This document shows positions 8,614-19,650 of a stretch of 64,000 nucleotides of DNA, one piece after another; the first letter of the stretch is position 1; every line of letters begins with the position of its first letter. The notes beneath the pieces are model-generated. The model worked only from the letters and a program-made list of their open reading frames with translations, was not told the origin of the DNA and searched no databases. Position numbers and translations under genes: made by a program. Source of the DNA: Prorocentrum cordatum (Eukaryota > Sar > Dinophyceae > Prorocentrales > Prorocentraceae); assembly GCA_963575745.1 (NCBI GenBank), contig CAUYUJ010016886.1, positions 1-64,000 of the forward strand, read 5' to 3'.

Positions 8614-10200
8614 CGAGCTCTGAGGGCCCCAGCGGGGGCAAGCAGGGCGAGGAGTGCACCAGTTCGAGGCCGCAGGGGGCCCAGTTCTCTGACGATCCGA
8701 CTGCTTTTGGTCGAGCCGCTGAGCTCTTCCTCGACCTCGGGCCTCCGAGTTCTGAGGGCCCCAGCGGGGGCAAGCAAGGCGAGGAGTGCACCAGTTCGAG
8801 GCCGCAGGGGGCCCAGTTCTCTGACGATCCGACTGCTTTTGGTCGAGCCGCTGAGCTCTTCCTCGACCTCGGGCCTCGGGGGCGAGTTCTGAGGGCCCCA
8901 GCGGGGGCAAGCAGGGCGAGGAGTGCACCAGTTCGAGGCCGCAGGGGGCCCAGTTCTCTGACGATCCGACTGCTTTTGGTCGAGCCGCTGAGCTCTTCCT
9001 CGACCTCGGGCCTCGGGGACGAGTTCTGAGGGCCCCAGCGGGGGCAAGCAGGGCGAGGAGTGCACCAGTTCGAGGCCGCAGGGGGCCCAGTTCTCTGACG
9101 ATCCGACTGCTTTTGGTCGAGCCGCTGAGCTCTTCCTCGACCTCGGGCCTCGGGGACGAGTTCTGAGGGCCCCAGCGGGGGCAAGCAGGGCGAGGAGTGC
9201 ACCAGTTCGAGGCCGCAGGGGGCCCAGTTCTCTGACGATCCGACTGCTTTTGGTCGAGCCGCTGAGCTCTTCCTCGACCTCGGGCCTCGGGGACGAGTTC
9301 TGAGGGCCCCAGCGGGGGCAAGCAGGGCGAGGAGTGCACCAGTTCGAGGCCGCAGGGGGCCCAGTTCTCTGACGATCCGACTGCTTTTGGTCGAGCCGCT
9401 GAGCTCTTCCTCGACCTCGGGCCTCGGGGACGAGTTCTGAGGGCCCCAGCGGGGGCAAGCAGGGCGAGGAGTGCACCAGTTCGAGGCCGCAGGGGGCCCA
9501 GTTCTCTGACGATCCGACTGCTTTTGGTCGAGCCGCTGAGCTCTTCCTCGACCTCGGGCCTCGGGGACGAGTTCTGAGGGCCCCAGCGGGGGCAAGCAGG
9601 GCGAGGAGTGCACCAGTTCGAGGCCGCAGGGGGCCCAGTTCTCTGACGATCCGACTGCTTTTGGTCGAGCCGCTGAGCTCTTCCTCGACCTCGGGCCTCG
9701 GGGACGAGTTCTGAGGGCCCCAGCGGGGGCAAGCAGGGCGAGGAGTGCACCAGTTCGAGGCCGCAGGGGGCCCAGTTCTCTGACGATCCGACTGCTTTTG
9801 GTCGAGCCGCTGAGCTCTTCCTCGACCTCGGGCCTCGGGGACGAGTTCTGAGGGCCCCAGCGGGGGCAAGCAGGGCGAGGGCACCAGTTCGAGGCCGCAG
9901 GGGGCCCAGTTCTCCGATTTGGTCGAGCCGCTGAGCTCTTCCTCGACCTCGGGGGGACGAGTTCTGAGGGCCCCAGCGGGGGCAAGCAGGGCGAGGAGTG
10001 CACCAGTTCGAGGCCGCAGGGGGCCCAGTTCTCTGACGATCCGACTGCTTTTGGTCGAGCCGCTGAGCTCTTCCTCGACCTCGGGCCTCGGGGACGAGCT
10101 CTGAGGGCCCCAGCGGGGGCAAGCAGGGCGAGGAGTGCACCAGTTCGAGGCCGCAGGGGGGCCCAGTTCTCGGACGATCCGACTGCTTTTGAGGGCCCCA
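8614..10200. repeat. 137-bp tandem repeat, about 11.6 copies
   Basis: Copies begin with TGAGGGCCCC at 8621, 8753, 8890, 9027, 9164, 9301, 9438, 9575, 9712, 9849, 9965 and 10102. Spacing is 137 bp except 132 for the first unit and 116 for the deleted unit at 9849. Internal units are nearly identical, implying recent homogenisation. Because 137 leaves remainder 2 on division by 3, each minus frame cycles through all three phases of the unit. The minus strand of the unit lacks stops in every phase, so three overlapping 525-654 codon ORFs appear. I treat these as a repeat artefact. Confidence 0.95.
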
Positions 10201-11379
10201 GGGCCATCAGAAACGGATCGGGGGCGGATCGGGGGCGGAAACCCATCACCTGGAACCCATCGGTCGGAAGAAGTAGGTAGAAACATGAAGTAGGAAGGCG
10301 TTGGAGATAGATTGGGGTTCCGCCCGCCTCCTGAAGAGGAGGGAAGAGGGAAACCCCCTCGACTCTTGAAGTAGGAAGGCGCTCAAAGTAGATTGGAACC
10401 TGGGAATCCAAAAATACTTACTTTCAACGACCGATGGGTAAGCCCACTACACCGCCAATACATAAAAGTATAATCCCCATTTGCTGAATATGCTGAAGCA
10501 CTTTATATTCAGCGGTACTCGGGAGTTCATATCAAACGATGATTCCGTTTCATTTGGTCATATTTTCCAAATTCAAATCCATCCAGGACCCGGGGAACTG
10601 GTCGGGACCTCTGGGGCCGCGGATGTAGAGAAACAGTATTGGCAAATAGCATACGAGATGTCCCCCTGGGCCAACACCAACCACCACCCCTGCGCTGGAA
10701 AGCCGGCCCTCGCCCTTCCACCGAGTCTTAGCCTCGATTCGCTCCCAAGCACACCGACACCAACAAACTTGCACCTCACGGGCAGATCTGTCAGAGAGTG
10801 CCTTCCCATCCACTCCATCATCCCACTCAGCATCCCGCTTCCCCTCCACCTCCTACCAATCCCCCTCTTCCCCTCCCACGGTCCGTCCCCCCCCCCTCCC
10901 TGGACCTCTCCCGCCCCCCGTCCCGCCTCGCCCCTCCCCGCGCCCCCTCTCCTGCGAGGCGGGCGCTGGCCCGTGACCACCACCTGGGGGATTGGCCGTG
11001 GGGGCCCTCGGCGGGCGGTGGATGTGGATGTACTTGGCCCACCCAGGGCCCGAACACGTCCACAGACACCGCTCGCCTAGGTCAGTCGTTTAGGATAAAT
11101 CGATGGCAAGCCTTCTCGGAAGGCGGCGGGGTTTCTCAGAAATCCTCCTGGGGGGGTCCATAGCTAGTACTGGGGGGTCGGACTGTTGGCCTGTCGGTCC
11201 GGGGTCTTCCTGCGTTTGCGCATCCTTCGGGGAGGTTCCGCTTGCCCTTGATATATATATATATATATATATATATACTAGAACCATCGCGCGCGCTTTG
11301 CGCGCGCTCAGGTTCTAGCCCAGGCCGGGGGCGGTCTAGAAGATCTTGGACAGCGCTGTCAAGCACAGGCGCGTGACAT
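10201..11379. other. Unassigned region with a short duplication and a TA microsatellite
   Basis: No gene recognised. A motif GAAGTAGGAAGGCG is repeated about 83 bp apart (near 10288 and 10369), each followed by a variant of AGATTGG. A pyrimidine-rich block lies at 10800-10950. A (TA)n tract covers 11251-11278. Confidence 0.5.
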
Positions 11380-12295
11380 AGTCGTGCCTCCTGAGGGCCT
11401 CTTGGGAACCTCTTGGGTCATCGTGGGGGCATCTGAAGGCCTTCTGGGGGGTTCTCCGTGCTTCCTCAATTGGCTGTTGGAGGCACCTCTTGGGTGCTTC
11501 GCGGGGGGGCATCTTGGGGCTTCTTGGGGTCCCTTGGGGGCATCGTCAGGGTTCTCCGGGCAGTCGGACAGTGATGTTGTGCAGTCTCTGAAGCAATCAA
11601 TTGGCCGACTTGGCTGCGTGGAGGCCCGGCTTGAGGACACATTGGGGCAATCCGGAAGCCTCCCGGGGCCTCCATGAAGCAATTTTGATGCATCGAGAGC
11701 ACTGTTCGGCTATCTTGGGGCCGTTTGGGGCCTGGTGGGGGGCTTCCTGTGGGCCTCTTGGGGCGGAAAGCTCTGCTGTTGGGTTCGCGTTCCCCTTCTT
11801 GGGGCTCTCTTGGGGCCCTCTTGGGGCCCTGTCGGGCCGTCTTGGGCGCCTCGGGCACCGTCTTGGGGCCCGAAGTGGGCCGTCTTGGGGCCCTCTTGGA
11901 GGCCTCTTCGCCTATCTTGGAGCGGCCGTGGGGGCCACCTGGGCCGTCTTGGAGCGTCGGGATGCCCAAAGGCTGGGAACTCTAAAATCCATCAAAGGCC
12001 GATGGGAAAACAATGCTTCTTGGAACCTCTTCGGACTTCTGGGGAGCTTCTTGAGGGCCTCTTGGGTCCCACTTGGGGGCCTCTGGGGCTTCCTGAGATC
12101 CTCTCGGGGTGAAGGCTCGGATTTTCGGTACGTCTTACCCCTCTTGGGCCCCCCTTGGGGCCGTATTGGTGCCCTCTCGGGCTGTCTTGGGCCCTGTTGG
12201 AAGCCTCTTGGGCTATCTTGGATTGGTCTTGGAGGCCTTTTGGGCGTCTTGGAGCGTCAGGACGCCCAAAGGCTGAAAACTCGAACATCAATCAA
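11380..12295 (+). repeat. G-rich modular array 1 (CTTGGGGCC-type repeats)
   Basis: Degenerate 12-18 bp units built on CTTGGGGCC, G-rich on the plus strand. Punctuating box 2 (TTGGAGCGTCGGGA-like followed by AAAATC/AAAACC) occurs near 11952 and 12250; box 1 (GGCGGAAAGCTC-like) near 11765 and 12110. Runs of four G-tracts with short spacers are frequent. Open frames on both strands result from the lack of stop triplets in the unit. Confidence 0.85.
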
Positions 12296-12302
12296 AAAAC
12301 CT

Positions 12303-12491
12303 ATGCTGTTTTCCCCTCCACCCGTGAGGCTTTGTGTGTGCCGCCGCGCCCCGCGCGCGCCAGGCCGCTGGCCCTGGTCACAGCATCTGGGCCAATGCGG
12401 GGAGAGGCCCCAACCCTCCACCGCGCCCCTGTGGGCACCGGCCACCCGCGTGAGCCTGGAGGGCCTTAATAGGAGCCTCCCACGCACACTA
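12303..12491 (+). repeat. Composite-element TAIL repeat, copy 1
   Basis: About 190 bp starting ATGCTGTTTTCCCCTCC and ending GCACACTAC. It follows directly on the last box 2 of the G-rich array. A second copy lies at 12869-13061 with a few substitutions. Confidence 0.9.
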
Positions 12492-12634
12492 CTGCGAGAG
12501 AGCAGGCATTCCTGCCGCACCGTACTTTACGAAGCACGGGCCACTCGCCAAGAAGGATAGCGACACATCCTTCGAACGCGTTGTTGCGAGAGAGTAGGCA
12601 ATCCTGCCGCACCGCACTTTAGGAAACGCAGGCC
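12492..12634. repeat. Two diverged copies of an approximately 57-bp unit
   Basis: TGCGAGAGAGYAGGCA with CCTGCCGCACC and a GGCCACYCGC end occurs at about 12492-12549 and 12580-12634, spacing about 88 bp. No coding meaning seen. Confidence 0.75.
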
Positions 12635-12756
12635 ACCCGCAAAAACCGCCAATGCAGTATGAATGCTGTCTGCGCCGTAGGCGGCCTGGGAAGAAACGAC
12701 CGCTGTTGTCACCACGGCCTCAAGAAACCATGGCCAGGCGGAGGGGTGGGAGGCGG

Positions 12757-12868
12757 ACCCAAGATCTCTGCATATAGTCGCACTTACGATCATGATGCCG
12801 CATGTGGCTGTGCCGCCTCCCCGTTGCGGGGAACAAAGCGTAACATCCGGATCAAGATCCGTCTTCAT
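12757..12868 (+). repeat. Composite-element HEAD repeat, copy 1
   Basis: About 113 bp from CCCAAGATCTCTGCATA to GTCTTCATATG. It contains two clear hairpins, CCCC-GTTGC-GGGG and CGGATC-AA-GATCCG. It is joined directly to TAIL copy 2. The other HEAD copy is at 19651-19764, differing at very few positions. It could be a small-RNA-derived head, but I could not match it to a known RNA. Confidence 0.9.
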
Positions 12869-13061
12869 ATGCTGTTTTCCCCTCCACCCGTGAGGCTTTG
12901 TGTGTGTGCCGCCGCGCCCCGCGCGCGCCAGGCCGCTGGCCCTGGTCACAGCATCTGGGCCAAAGCGGGGAGAGGCCCCAAGCCTCCACCGCGCCCCTGT
13001 GGGCACCGGCCACCCGCGTGAGCCTGGGAGGGCCTTAATAGAGCCTCCCACGCACACTACC
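12869..13061 (+). repeat. Composite-element TAIL repeat, copy 2
   Basis: Second copy of the 190-bp TAIL, fused to HEAD copy 1 through a shared ATG. It looks like an internally deleted version of HEAD + G-rich body + TAIL. Confidence 0.9.
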
Positions 13062-13108
13062 AACTCCCCCTACCTCCACAGGCAGCGGGTGGTTGATGTC
13101 AAGTTGGG

Positions 13109-13335
13109 CGCCCGAGTTATCCGGGGCAACTCGGGTCCGGGGTAACTCGGGTTTGGATTCCCGAGAAACGAACCCGAGTTAGCCCTGACCCGAGTTACCC
13201 CTGATGATTCGGGGCTCTGGACGCCCGAGTTATCCGGGGTAACTCGGGCCCGGGGTAACTCGGGTTTGGATTCCCGAAAAACGAACCCGAGTTATCCCTG
13301 ACCCGAGTTACCCCTGATGATTCGGGGCTCTGATC
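13109..13335. repeat. 113-bp palindromic satellite, 2 copies
   Basis: Units start GCCCGAGTTAT at 13110 and 13223. Each holds several inverted copies of CCCGAGTTACC / GGTAACTCGGG, so either strand can fold into long hairpins. The array starts after TTGGGC and ends in GGGGCTCTGA, the same limits as the four-copy array at 40995-41450. Confidence 0.95.
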
Positions 13336-13479
13336 AACGCATAAATCTCCAGATGAGCCCTACGAAACCACGCCTTAAGACAAATGCCATCCGCCGAAGG
13401 GTCCTCAAGAGGACCCGTGTACGGCAGGCACGCTCCACTGAGCAAAAGGCACTGCGGCACAGCCACGCCCACAGACCCT

Positions 13480-15480
13480 TCAAGGAGGGAGGGCCAAAAG
13501 GGAGGGCAAACACCTGATTGCACGCTGCAGCCGCTCTTGGCCACGTTCCGGCAGCGACCGCGATCCGACATCCACCATCGCTTGATCGATGTATCCGCGC
13601 GCTGGTTTCAGGGGCCCCCATCGGCCCAGCGCCTGAGTGGCATCATAGTTACCATATGTCGTGAAGTGCCATGTGGCACCACCGCGCCTAAGGCAATAGG
13701 GCGTGAGGTTGGGGCTCTGTAGCCCGAAAAACTTGGCAAGGTCAACGATGTGATGCTTGAGGGCGGCGAAGCCCCCCGGAAAAAGAATGTCAAAGTCGCC
13801 GAGAGGGGCCAACACTCGAACAAGAAACTGAATGATCAAAGGGTCGTACCGCGTCACGTGCCCTACCTGCCCATGTCGATTCGCCCATTTGCTGTTTGGG
13901 AGCGATAGCAACACGGCAGTGCCCCCGCCTAGCACGGTGAACTGCCGCTTGACGATGTTCACGACTTCGCCAGACCGAAGCAAGCATGCGAAGCCGACCA
14001 GCAAGGCAGCCGCCGTGCGGTTCCAGCCCCGGAGTAGCGCTACTGCAGCCATCCCTTGGACTAGGCCCTTGGACAAAGGCAGCGCACGGCGACGATGGGA
14101 CGACCGAGCCCAGTTTGACATGTACAGCGTGGAGGTCTCGAGCTTCCGCCTCGACCGTGGGTAGAGGCGCTTGAAACCGCACACCACGTCGTTGCCCCAG
14201 TACTGCGGCAGGTCATCCTGATATAGGTGGTCGATGTACTCCCCCAGAACATCATCTAGTTCCTCAAAACTGCTTGGCATGCGAATTCCACGAGAAGAGA
14301 GGTGGCAAAAGAAACGGTTGACGGCACGGAGGTAGCGAAGGATGGTCGGCGGCTGGATGTTGACGTACTTAATGTGTGCTTTGCGTGGACCTGGAGCTGC
14401 ACGTCTGCTACCCGGCATCGCTGGTAATTGGGGCGCCCTCCAGCAGCCTACTGGCTGCGTCCGACGCATTCCAACTACTGATGGTCCACAAGCACAGTAC
14501 GTACAAATCCGCTGCCAAAGAGACTGCCGCAAACCGCCGAAGGGGCCGGTTGAGCACCCTCGCGCTCGACCGACCCTTTGCCGCAACGCAAGATGCGACG
14601 CGAGAATCGAATACATGAAAAACCGTTCTCCATGCCGGTCCGGGTCGGCCACTCGTGCCCGGACGTACGTCAGGAATGCAATGAATTCAAGGACGTTGAT
14701 GTGTTGGACATGCCTCCGGGCATAGCGCTGCACAACCTCCCATTTCCATATCGGAGCTGGGTATGGCACCTGCTGCCGCGACCCGTCGACGAGAGCCTGC
14801 CGTAGTAGACGCACGTCTGAACCGCGATAGTCGGCTTGCCCGAGCAAGCTCTGGAGATGGTCCTGTTCCTGGCCTCGCCCTAGCTTGTCCAACATCCGCT
14901 CCAGTGCCAAAATGGCTTCGGAGTGCGTTCCGCCCTCTCGCAGCCTGTCTGTGCTAGCCGCGAGGCTGCGGCTGATCCACGACGCCCGCTCGCTCGGCTG
15001 CGGGGGGAGCGTGGCCAAACTGACCTCGCGAAGCGAGTCCAGAAGAACGCGGGCGTACGCCTTGCAACACTCGTAAGGGTAGACCTCCTCCCCCTCCTCC
15101 TCATGAGTGCCCTGCGCCACGACCCTGTGCAAGCCTCGGGCCATGCGCGGATGCCCGCGGCAGGGGTCCATGTCTAAGGCAAGGTGCAGCGCGCTGCAGT
15201 TATGGAGGGACCCAAGGCCCACGAAGCGCGGCCCCCCGTAGCAGCAGACCCAGACCTTTGTGAAAAAGACGTCCTCGGACTGCTGCATGGCAATCGCGGA
15301 TGGCAGCTGCCACCCAAGCCCACCTAGAGGGTCGACGCTGCAGACGGCCCAAGGCAAACGCGAAATTGGCGTTACGACGCCTCGTTCGCTGCTGCTGGCG
15401 CCCTGGTTGCCAAGCCCAGCGCGACCTTTTCCGGGCCGCCGCGGAAGCAGGCACGAACCAATGTTCGAACCCAATGTCAC
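13480..15480 (-). pseudogene. DIRS-like RNase H and tyrosine recombinase segment, frameshifted
   Basis: A 666-codon frame. Its last third is a tyrosine recombinase, which would join linear or circular cDNA to the genome. The catalytic pattern is LLRSGEVV (Arg, about residue 502), NSKWANR (possible Lys), PYCLRRGG (second Arg, about 598), GRWGPL (Trp for the usual His) and ARGYID (nucleophile Tyr, about 630). The usual His of H-x-x-R is Tyr here. Upstream, HINVLEFIAFL marks an RNase H-like domain whose end, SWNASDAASRLLEG, is in another frame (14409-14502), so at least one indel breaks the protein. The N-terminal 250 residues contain conserved-looking HPRMARGLHRV and YECCKAYARVLL but no family I can name. 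Confidence 0.75.
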
Positions 15481-16077
15481 CGCGCCTGAGCCGGTCGGTC
15501 TGCTGCTCTGTCACGCGGCAGCTGGGTGACCGTTCCATCTGAGCCCAAACCAAGGGCTCCAGGACAGGGGCCCCGCGCGCCGCGCAAGCCCAAGTGAGCG
15601 GAGCGCTGAGGCTCGAGGGGCCCTCCGCAAAGTGGACATGGGAGGTCCCGCTACCCAGACAAACTCCGCCGCGATGGGCGCGCAAGCACCGTAATGAACA
15701 GAAGGCCCCAGCGCAACCGAGTGGGCACGTCGCCCATTCCTCGTGCGCGTGCGTGCGTCCGCCACGCGATGAGCATGGGCCAGGCCTGCCTCCTGGCCGA
15801 GGACCGGCTCCTCTGCTAGCGCCGCAGCCCACGCCTCCTGGCGCTCCGCTTGCCCCGGCGCCAGGGGGCAGACGAAGCTGGTGGCCTCAGCTGCGTCGCC
15901 GCCGCTCTCCGAGGCGTTGGACGTGCTCGCGACCTTCGGTGCCTTCGCGCGGAGGTTCATGAAGGCCAGCGGGATGAGGGCCCCTCCATGAAGGACCTCG
16001 TCGACGACGCAGTCAGGGGGGGCCAGCGGCACCTCCGCCGGCCCAAAGCTGTTGATGAAAGGGAAGATGTCCTGCAA
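15481..16077 (-). pseudogene. Linker region of the DIRS-like element with a cysteine-rich knuckle
   Basis: Two overlapping minus frames bridge RT and RNase H. One carries CPLGCAGAFCSLRCLRAH, a compact Cys/His cluster that resembles a MYND-type or other small zinc knuckle. The other begins MQDIFPFINSFG. Frame changes suggest decay. Function not assigned. Confidence 0.4.
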
Positions 16078-16127
16078 GACCGAAAAGAGCGGCCTGCGGA
16101 AACCCGCGGCGAAGCAGAGAGGCCCGA

Positions 16128-17036
16128 CTAAAGTTGAGCCTCACCTGCAGACCAAGCGGGCCCCCCCAGGAGGGTGAGCGACTTCGTGCAGAACTTCAGC
16201 GACTTCTCCCTTCCGTGCATAAGACGCCCGCGCAACCCGTCGAGCTCTCCGCCTCGGATGCCGGCCCTCAGCCCGCGAACGAGCGATTTGCCCGCATTGA
16301 GGGGGGCCCCTTGCGCTGCGCAGACCGCGACGAAGCGTTCCATGGGCCCAGAACGGCCTGGGGGGGCCTCCGAAATGTCGTCCACGAGGAGCTTGACCTT
16401 CGAAAGGTGATCGTAGCCGTCCATGCACGCGATAGCTATGTCTTGCGTGGGCACCGCCGTATCTTTCCGCAGCTCGCAGAACGGCGGAACCGCAGCAGTC
16501 TGGAACACTAACTTCCGCGCCATGTACTGCATCACGTCCACGGCGCCGACCCAGCCCATCGGCGCGGCCCGCATGCCCACGTAGGTCATGACATTCGGGT
16601 CGCCGCCGAGGGCGCTCATCGGAACCTGCTTCTCGAAGGCAAACATGCCCAACCACTCGTCTGGCATGTAGAAAACGTTGAAACATGATTCCATGTCTTC
16701 GGAATCCACCCAGAAGACCTCGTCCTCCTCCAAAGCGGCCAGCCCCAACTGGCCGATATAAGGGAGGAGGCCGCTGTCCCCGCGGAGTCGCCGGAGGAAG
16801 GCACTGATGGGCACGAATACGCACATGAACCGCAAGAGCTCGACCCTCACGCCATTCACGTGCTTGACCTTGTCCACCCCGTCGCCCCATTCAACGCCGA
16901 GCCCCCACGGGCGTCGCGGAAAATGGCATCCGCGCCTACGGGCGCGAACAACCCTCGAGCGTAACCCGCGGTCGCCAAGCTGAACCGCTCGTCGCCCGTC
17001 GCGTGGGCCCGAGAGCGCGGAGCGACCGCAGGCCAT
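16128..17036 (-). pseudogene. DIRS-like reverse transcriptase domain
   Basis: A 302-codon open frame with RT motifs in order: motif A VDSEDMESCFN (about residues 110-120), motif B APMGWVGAVDV (158-168) and motif C LLVDDISE (217-223), which has VDD in place of YADD as is common in this group. It copies element RNA into cDNA. Intact by itself, but the protein upstream continues in other frames, so I count it as part of a broken polyprotein. The listed first residue is not a reliable start. Confidence 0.75.
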
Positions 17037-17720
17037 TCAGACCGGGATAGGACGCACCTGCTCGGACATAGCAGGTCGCCCCGGAGTTCCTCCGATACGT
17101 AGTCGACGATCGGTAGGATGCACGCCTTGCCAGGGTCCGGCCACGCTGGCACGACCTTGCTGCAGACCAGCTCGCGCCGCCTCGACGCGACCTCGCCAGC
17201 TTACCCGACCCTCTTGCTGCGCAACTCCTCGCGCAACTCGCTCACGCGGAATGGCAGAGCAGGCGCCGCCCAGAGGTCCTCCGCTGCCTCCCACACGTGG
17301 GAGAGGGTGCGGCGGTGACCCTCGCCGAGGGCACGGGGCGCGTCCAGGCACGCCGGCACTGGCGCCCAACCGGCGCACGCGAGGAAATTCAGGGCGTGCA
17401 GCGTGGCTCTGGCGAGCAGAAATAGCCCCGAATTGTCGCGACCTTCAGCTGGGGCCAGGTGCCCCGCGGGGCCGTCCCTCCAGAAAGCTTCGGCGAGGTC
17501 CAAGTTTATCGGTAACAGTTCGGCCCTCCGGGGCTCCGAAGAAGGGGCAGATGCATCGGCACGATGTGACGGAGCACGATGTGATGGAGATGCCTCTCTC
17601 GACGACTGTGCGGCTCCAGACCCGGCAGGGTCCGAAGAGGCTTGCAGTCGCAGCCAAAATTTGCCCAAACGCGATGGGCCAGTCAAAACTGCCAGCACTA
17701 ACGCTGATAGAGCTCCATGG
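17037..17720 (-). pseudogene. DIRS-like region upstream of RT
   Basis: Joins gag to RT across two minus frames. LGSAQNLAEWQAALRRA and ALNFLACAGWAPVPACLD lie in 17201-17800; PDPGKACILPIVDYVSEEL lies in 17060-17150. Phrases of this type precede RT in dinoflagellate retroelement polyproteins (from memory of the family, not checked). Two frame changes are needed to read it through. Confidence 0.5.
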
Positions 17721-17898
17721 GAATCGTTGCACCGACCAGCAGCGCGTCGCAGAGCGGCCTGCCACTCGGCAAGGTTCTGGGCAGAACCGAGCTCCGCCGC
17801 GAAACTGGTGCGACACGCGGGCGTCCACCCAGGAGCGCGCGCCGCGTCGCCAGCCACCGGGCTGCGGGTGGACGCTGGCGTGGCGCACGCTCGCTGGC

Positions 17899-18480
17899 CT
17901 ACTGGCCTCTCCCCTTCCTGTCCTTCCCGTCCTTCCCCATGCCCTTGTGCTGGCGGCCGTTCTTGTCCTTGGCCCCCTTGCCGGAGCTGCCGGAGGCGTT
18001 CCCTGAGTTCCGCCACTCGTTGTCGAAGCCGTGCCCCTTGCCCCGGCTTTCGAGCTTCCGCTGCATCGCCAGCTCCTGTGTGGCCATCTGCTCCTCCCCC
18101 ATGGTCGTTAGCGTCGTGTCGTCTTTTTCCACGAGCTCCAAGAATCGCGCGCGGTCCCAATTGCCGTGCCGGCTGGCCATTTCCACCGCCTTCAACCTCA
18201 TCGTGAGGACATCCGCCGCAAACGCGGTCCGGCCCCGTGCTAGGTGGTCGAGGGCCGCGCACAAGGTGGCCATCTCCCTGTTGTTGCGCAGCCCTGCCCC
18301 CGTCAGCGGTTGCAGGACGCGCAAGTAGTAAGACCTGGCGGCCGCTGGGGTGTCGTTCTTCTCCCAGGCGTGCGCCTCCCCATCCCTGCCCACCTTGTCC
18401 GCCATCAGCTGGAGGGACCTGCGGGACAGGAGGCCTGGGTGCTTCCGCGCCCAGCGACGAGCCGCGCCTGGGAGTCGCGA
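17899..18480 (-). pseudogene. Gag-like core of the DIRS-like element
   Basis: About 195 residues beginning KHPGLLSRRSLQLMADKV, a mostly helical region (SYYLRVLQPL, MATLCAALDHLARG, MRLKAVEMASRHGNWDRA), ending in a Gly/Lys-rich basic tail suited to nucleic-acid binding. Probably the structural protein of the element. Its frame differs from the segments on either side. Confidence 0.6.
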
Positions 18481-19519
18481 CTCTTGGAGGAGAAGGCGTC
18501 GCGAAAAGACGACGAAGACGAAAAACTGCGGGGGCGGCGAGACCTGGACCTGGCCCGCCTGTCCCTGCCAGGCGTGTCCGACCGCCGCTGGCGATCGCGG
18601 TGACGGCGCCGGTGCTCCTTGCGACCCTGCGCCGCCGCCGTAGCTGCAGCGCGCGCCCCGAAAGGTGCACGCGGCGCTCCTACGCGCGCAGCCTCGGGAG
18701 ACCGTGGCTGCACAGGCCGGCGGCTCCGCGAGCGGCCCCTGACCTCCTCCTGGTCGTCGTAGCGGCGGCCCGCGCCGTCGTAACGGCGGCCCGCGTCGTA
18801 ACGGCGAGCCCGCGAGCAACTCCTCGCGCGACGGCCGCCCTCCTGGGGCCGCTGACGCTCCTGATGGTCCCGGCGCTCCTCGCCGAGGCGTGCAGGCGTA
18901 GGGTCGCGACCCCGTCCCACGCTGGCTTCGAGGCGCCGCAAGTCGCCTTCGACGCCGCCCACCGGCGCGAGGGGCCCATCAAGGAGAACTGGTCGGGCAG
19001 CGCCACCCTGGTCCCAACCGCGCGCCTCCTGGTCCCCGGGGCCGTCCGCGGCCCGCATGCCCAGGGCCCCCGCGGCCGCATGGCGGCCGCGCAACTCGTC
19101 CAGGATGTCCTTGCGCCGCTGCTGCGAGAGCCAGCCCACGACGGCGAGGTCCGCCTCGAGCCCGTTGCCGTTCAAGACGCGCCACTTGTAAACCGGCGTG
19201 ATCTCCCAGCCCCGGAAAACCGTCTCGTCGTCGTCGCCTTTCCCCGCCGTCGCCCTGAACAGGCCTGGGTTCTCCGCCTTCTGGCTCTGGAATATCCACC
19301 AATGATAATATTGACCTTCGACGTCAAGAACGCGGGCTTCAAAAAGGCGAGTACGAGGCCCATGGCCAATGACCTCGACCACGCCCGTCCCGCAAGAGTC
19401 CCGAACTGCTCGTGCCAGAGTTCGACCTCCAGGACGTCGCCAATGGTCCACACGGCGCGCTCCGCGTAGAGCGCGTCGATACCCGGCCCAATCCATGGGC
19501 CCACAGCTGCATGCGCCAT
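18481..19519 (-). pseudogene. N-terminal domain of the DIRS-like Gag polyprotein
   Basis: Starts MAHAAVGPWIGPGIDALY at 19519, an ATG with a small beta-rich domain after it (WTIGDVLEVELW, then after a frame change GVVEVIGHGPRTRLFEARVL, GQYYHWW). An Arg/Ser-rich stretch (SRSRRP, RARSRSRRPRS) follows down to the gag core. The frame changes near 19400 and again near 18480. The beta-rich start may be an SH3- or chromo-like fold (inference). Confidence 0.5.
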
Positions 19520-19650
19520 GCCGCACCCCCGCGATATGGCCTCTGGCCCGCCCGCCAGAGGACGACCTAAAGCAAGGGGGGAAGGCTAGAATGTAGTGGA
19601 AGCGGGTGGAGAGGAAGTATAATCAAAACGAAAGGCTGTGCCTCAGGCTT

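Larger units (their letters stand above)
13480..19519 (-). mobile_element. Decayed tyrosine-recombinase (DIRS-like) retrotransposon
   Basis: Read on the minus strand in the order: gag-like N-terminal domain, gag-like core, RT, cysteine-rich linker, RNase H, tyrosine recombinase. RT plus RNase H plus tyrosine recombinase in this order is the DIRS hallmark. Reading frame changes several times (19519, 19400, 18480, 17720 and 14450 neighbourhoods), so the copy is probably dead unless some breaks are introns. A 113-bp HEAD repeat lies just outside each side (12757 and 19651, same orientation), and a palindromic satellite lies 145 bp beyond the 3' end. No clean terminal or split direct repeats were found. 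Confidence 0.75.

Noticed and set aside
8614-10200. CRISPR-like array
   Set aside because: Units are contiguous with no unique spacers, and the genome is eukaryotic; likewise the 113-bp satellites.
8447-10411. Three minus-strand ORFs of 525-654 codons
   Set aside because: Generated by the 137-bp tandem repeat passing through all three phases; no independent evidence of coding.
12757-12868. HEAD repeat as a U1 or other spliceosomal RNA gene because of CACTTACGATC
   Set aside because: Beyond ACTTAC there is no match to U1 stem-loops or an Sm site that I can identify.
19081-19140. CGCTGCTGCG in the gag region at 19117 as another micro-hairpin
   Set aside because: Arms extend only 3 bp; the codons (SQQRRKD) fit their context. 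The weak core at 40192 was set aside for the same reason.
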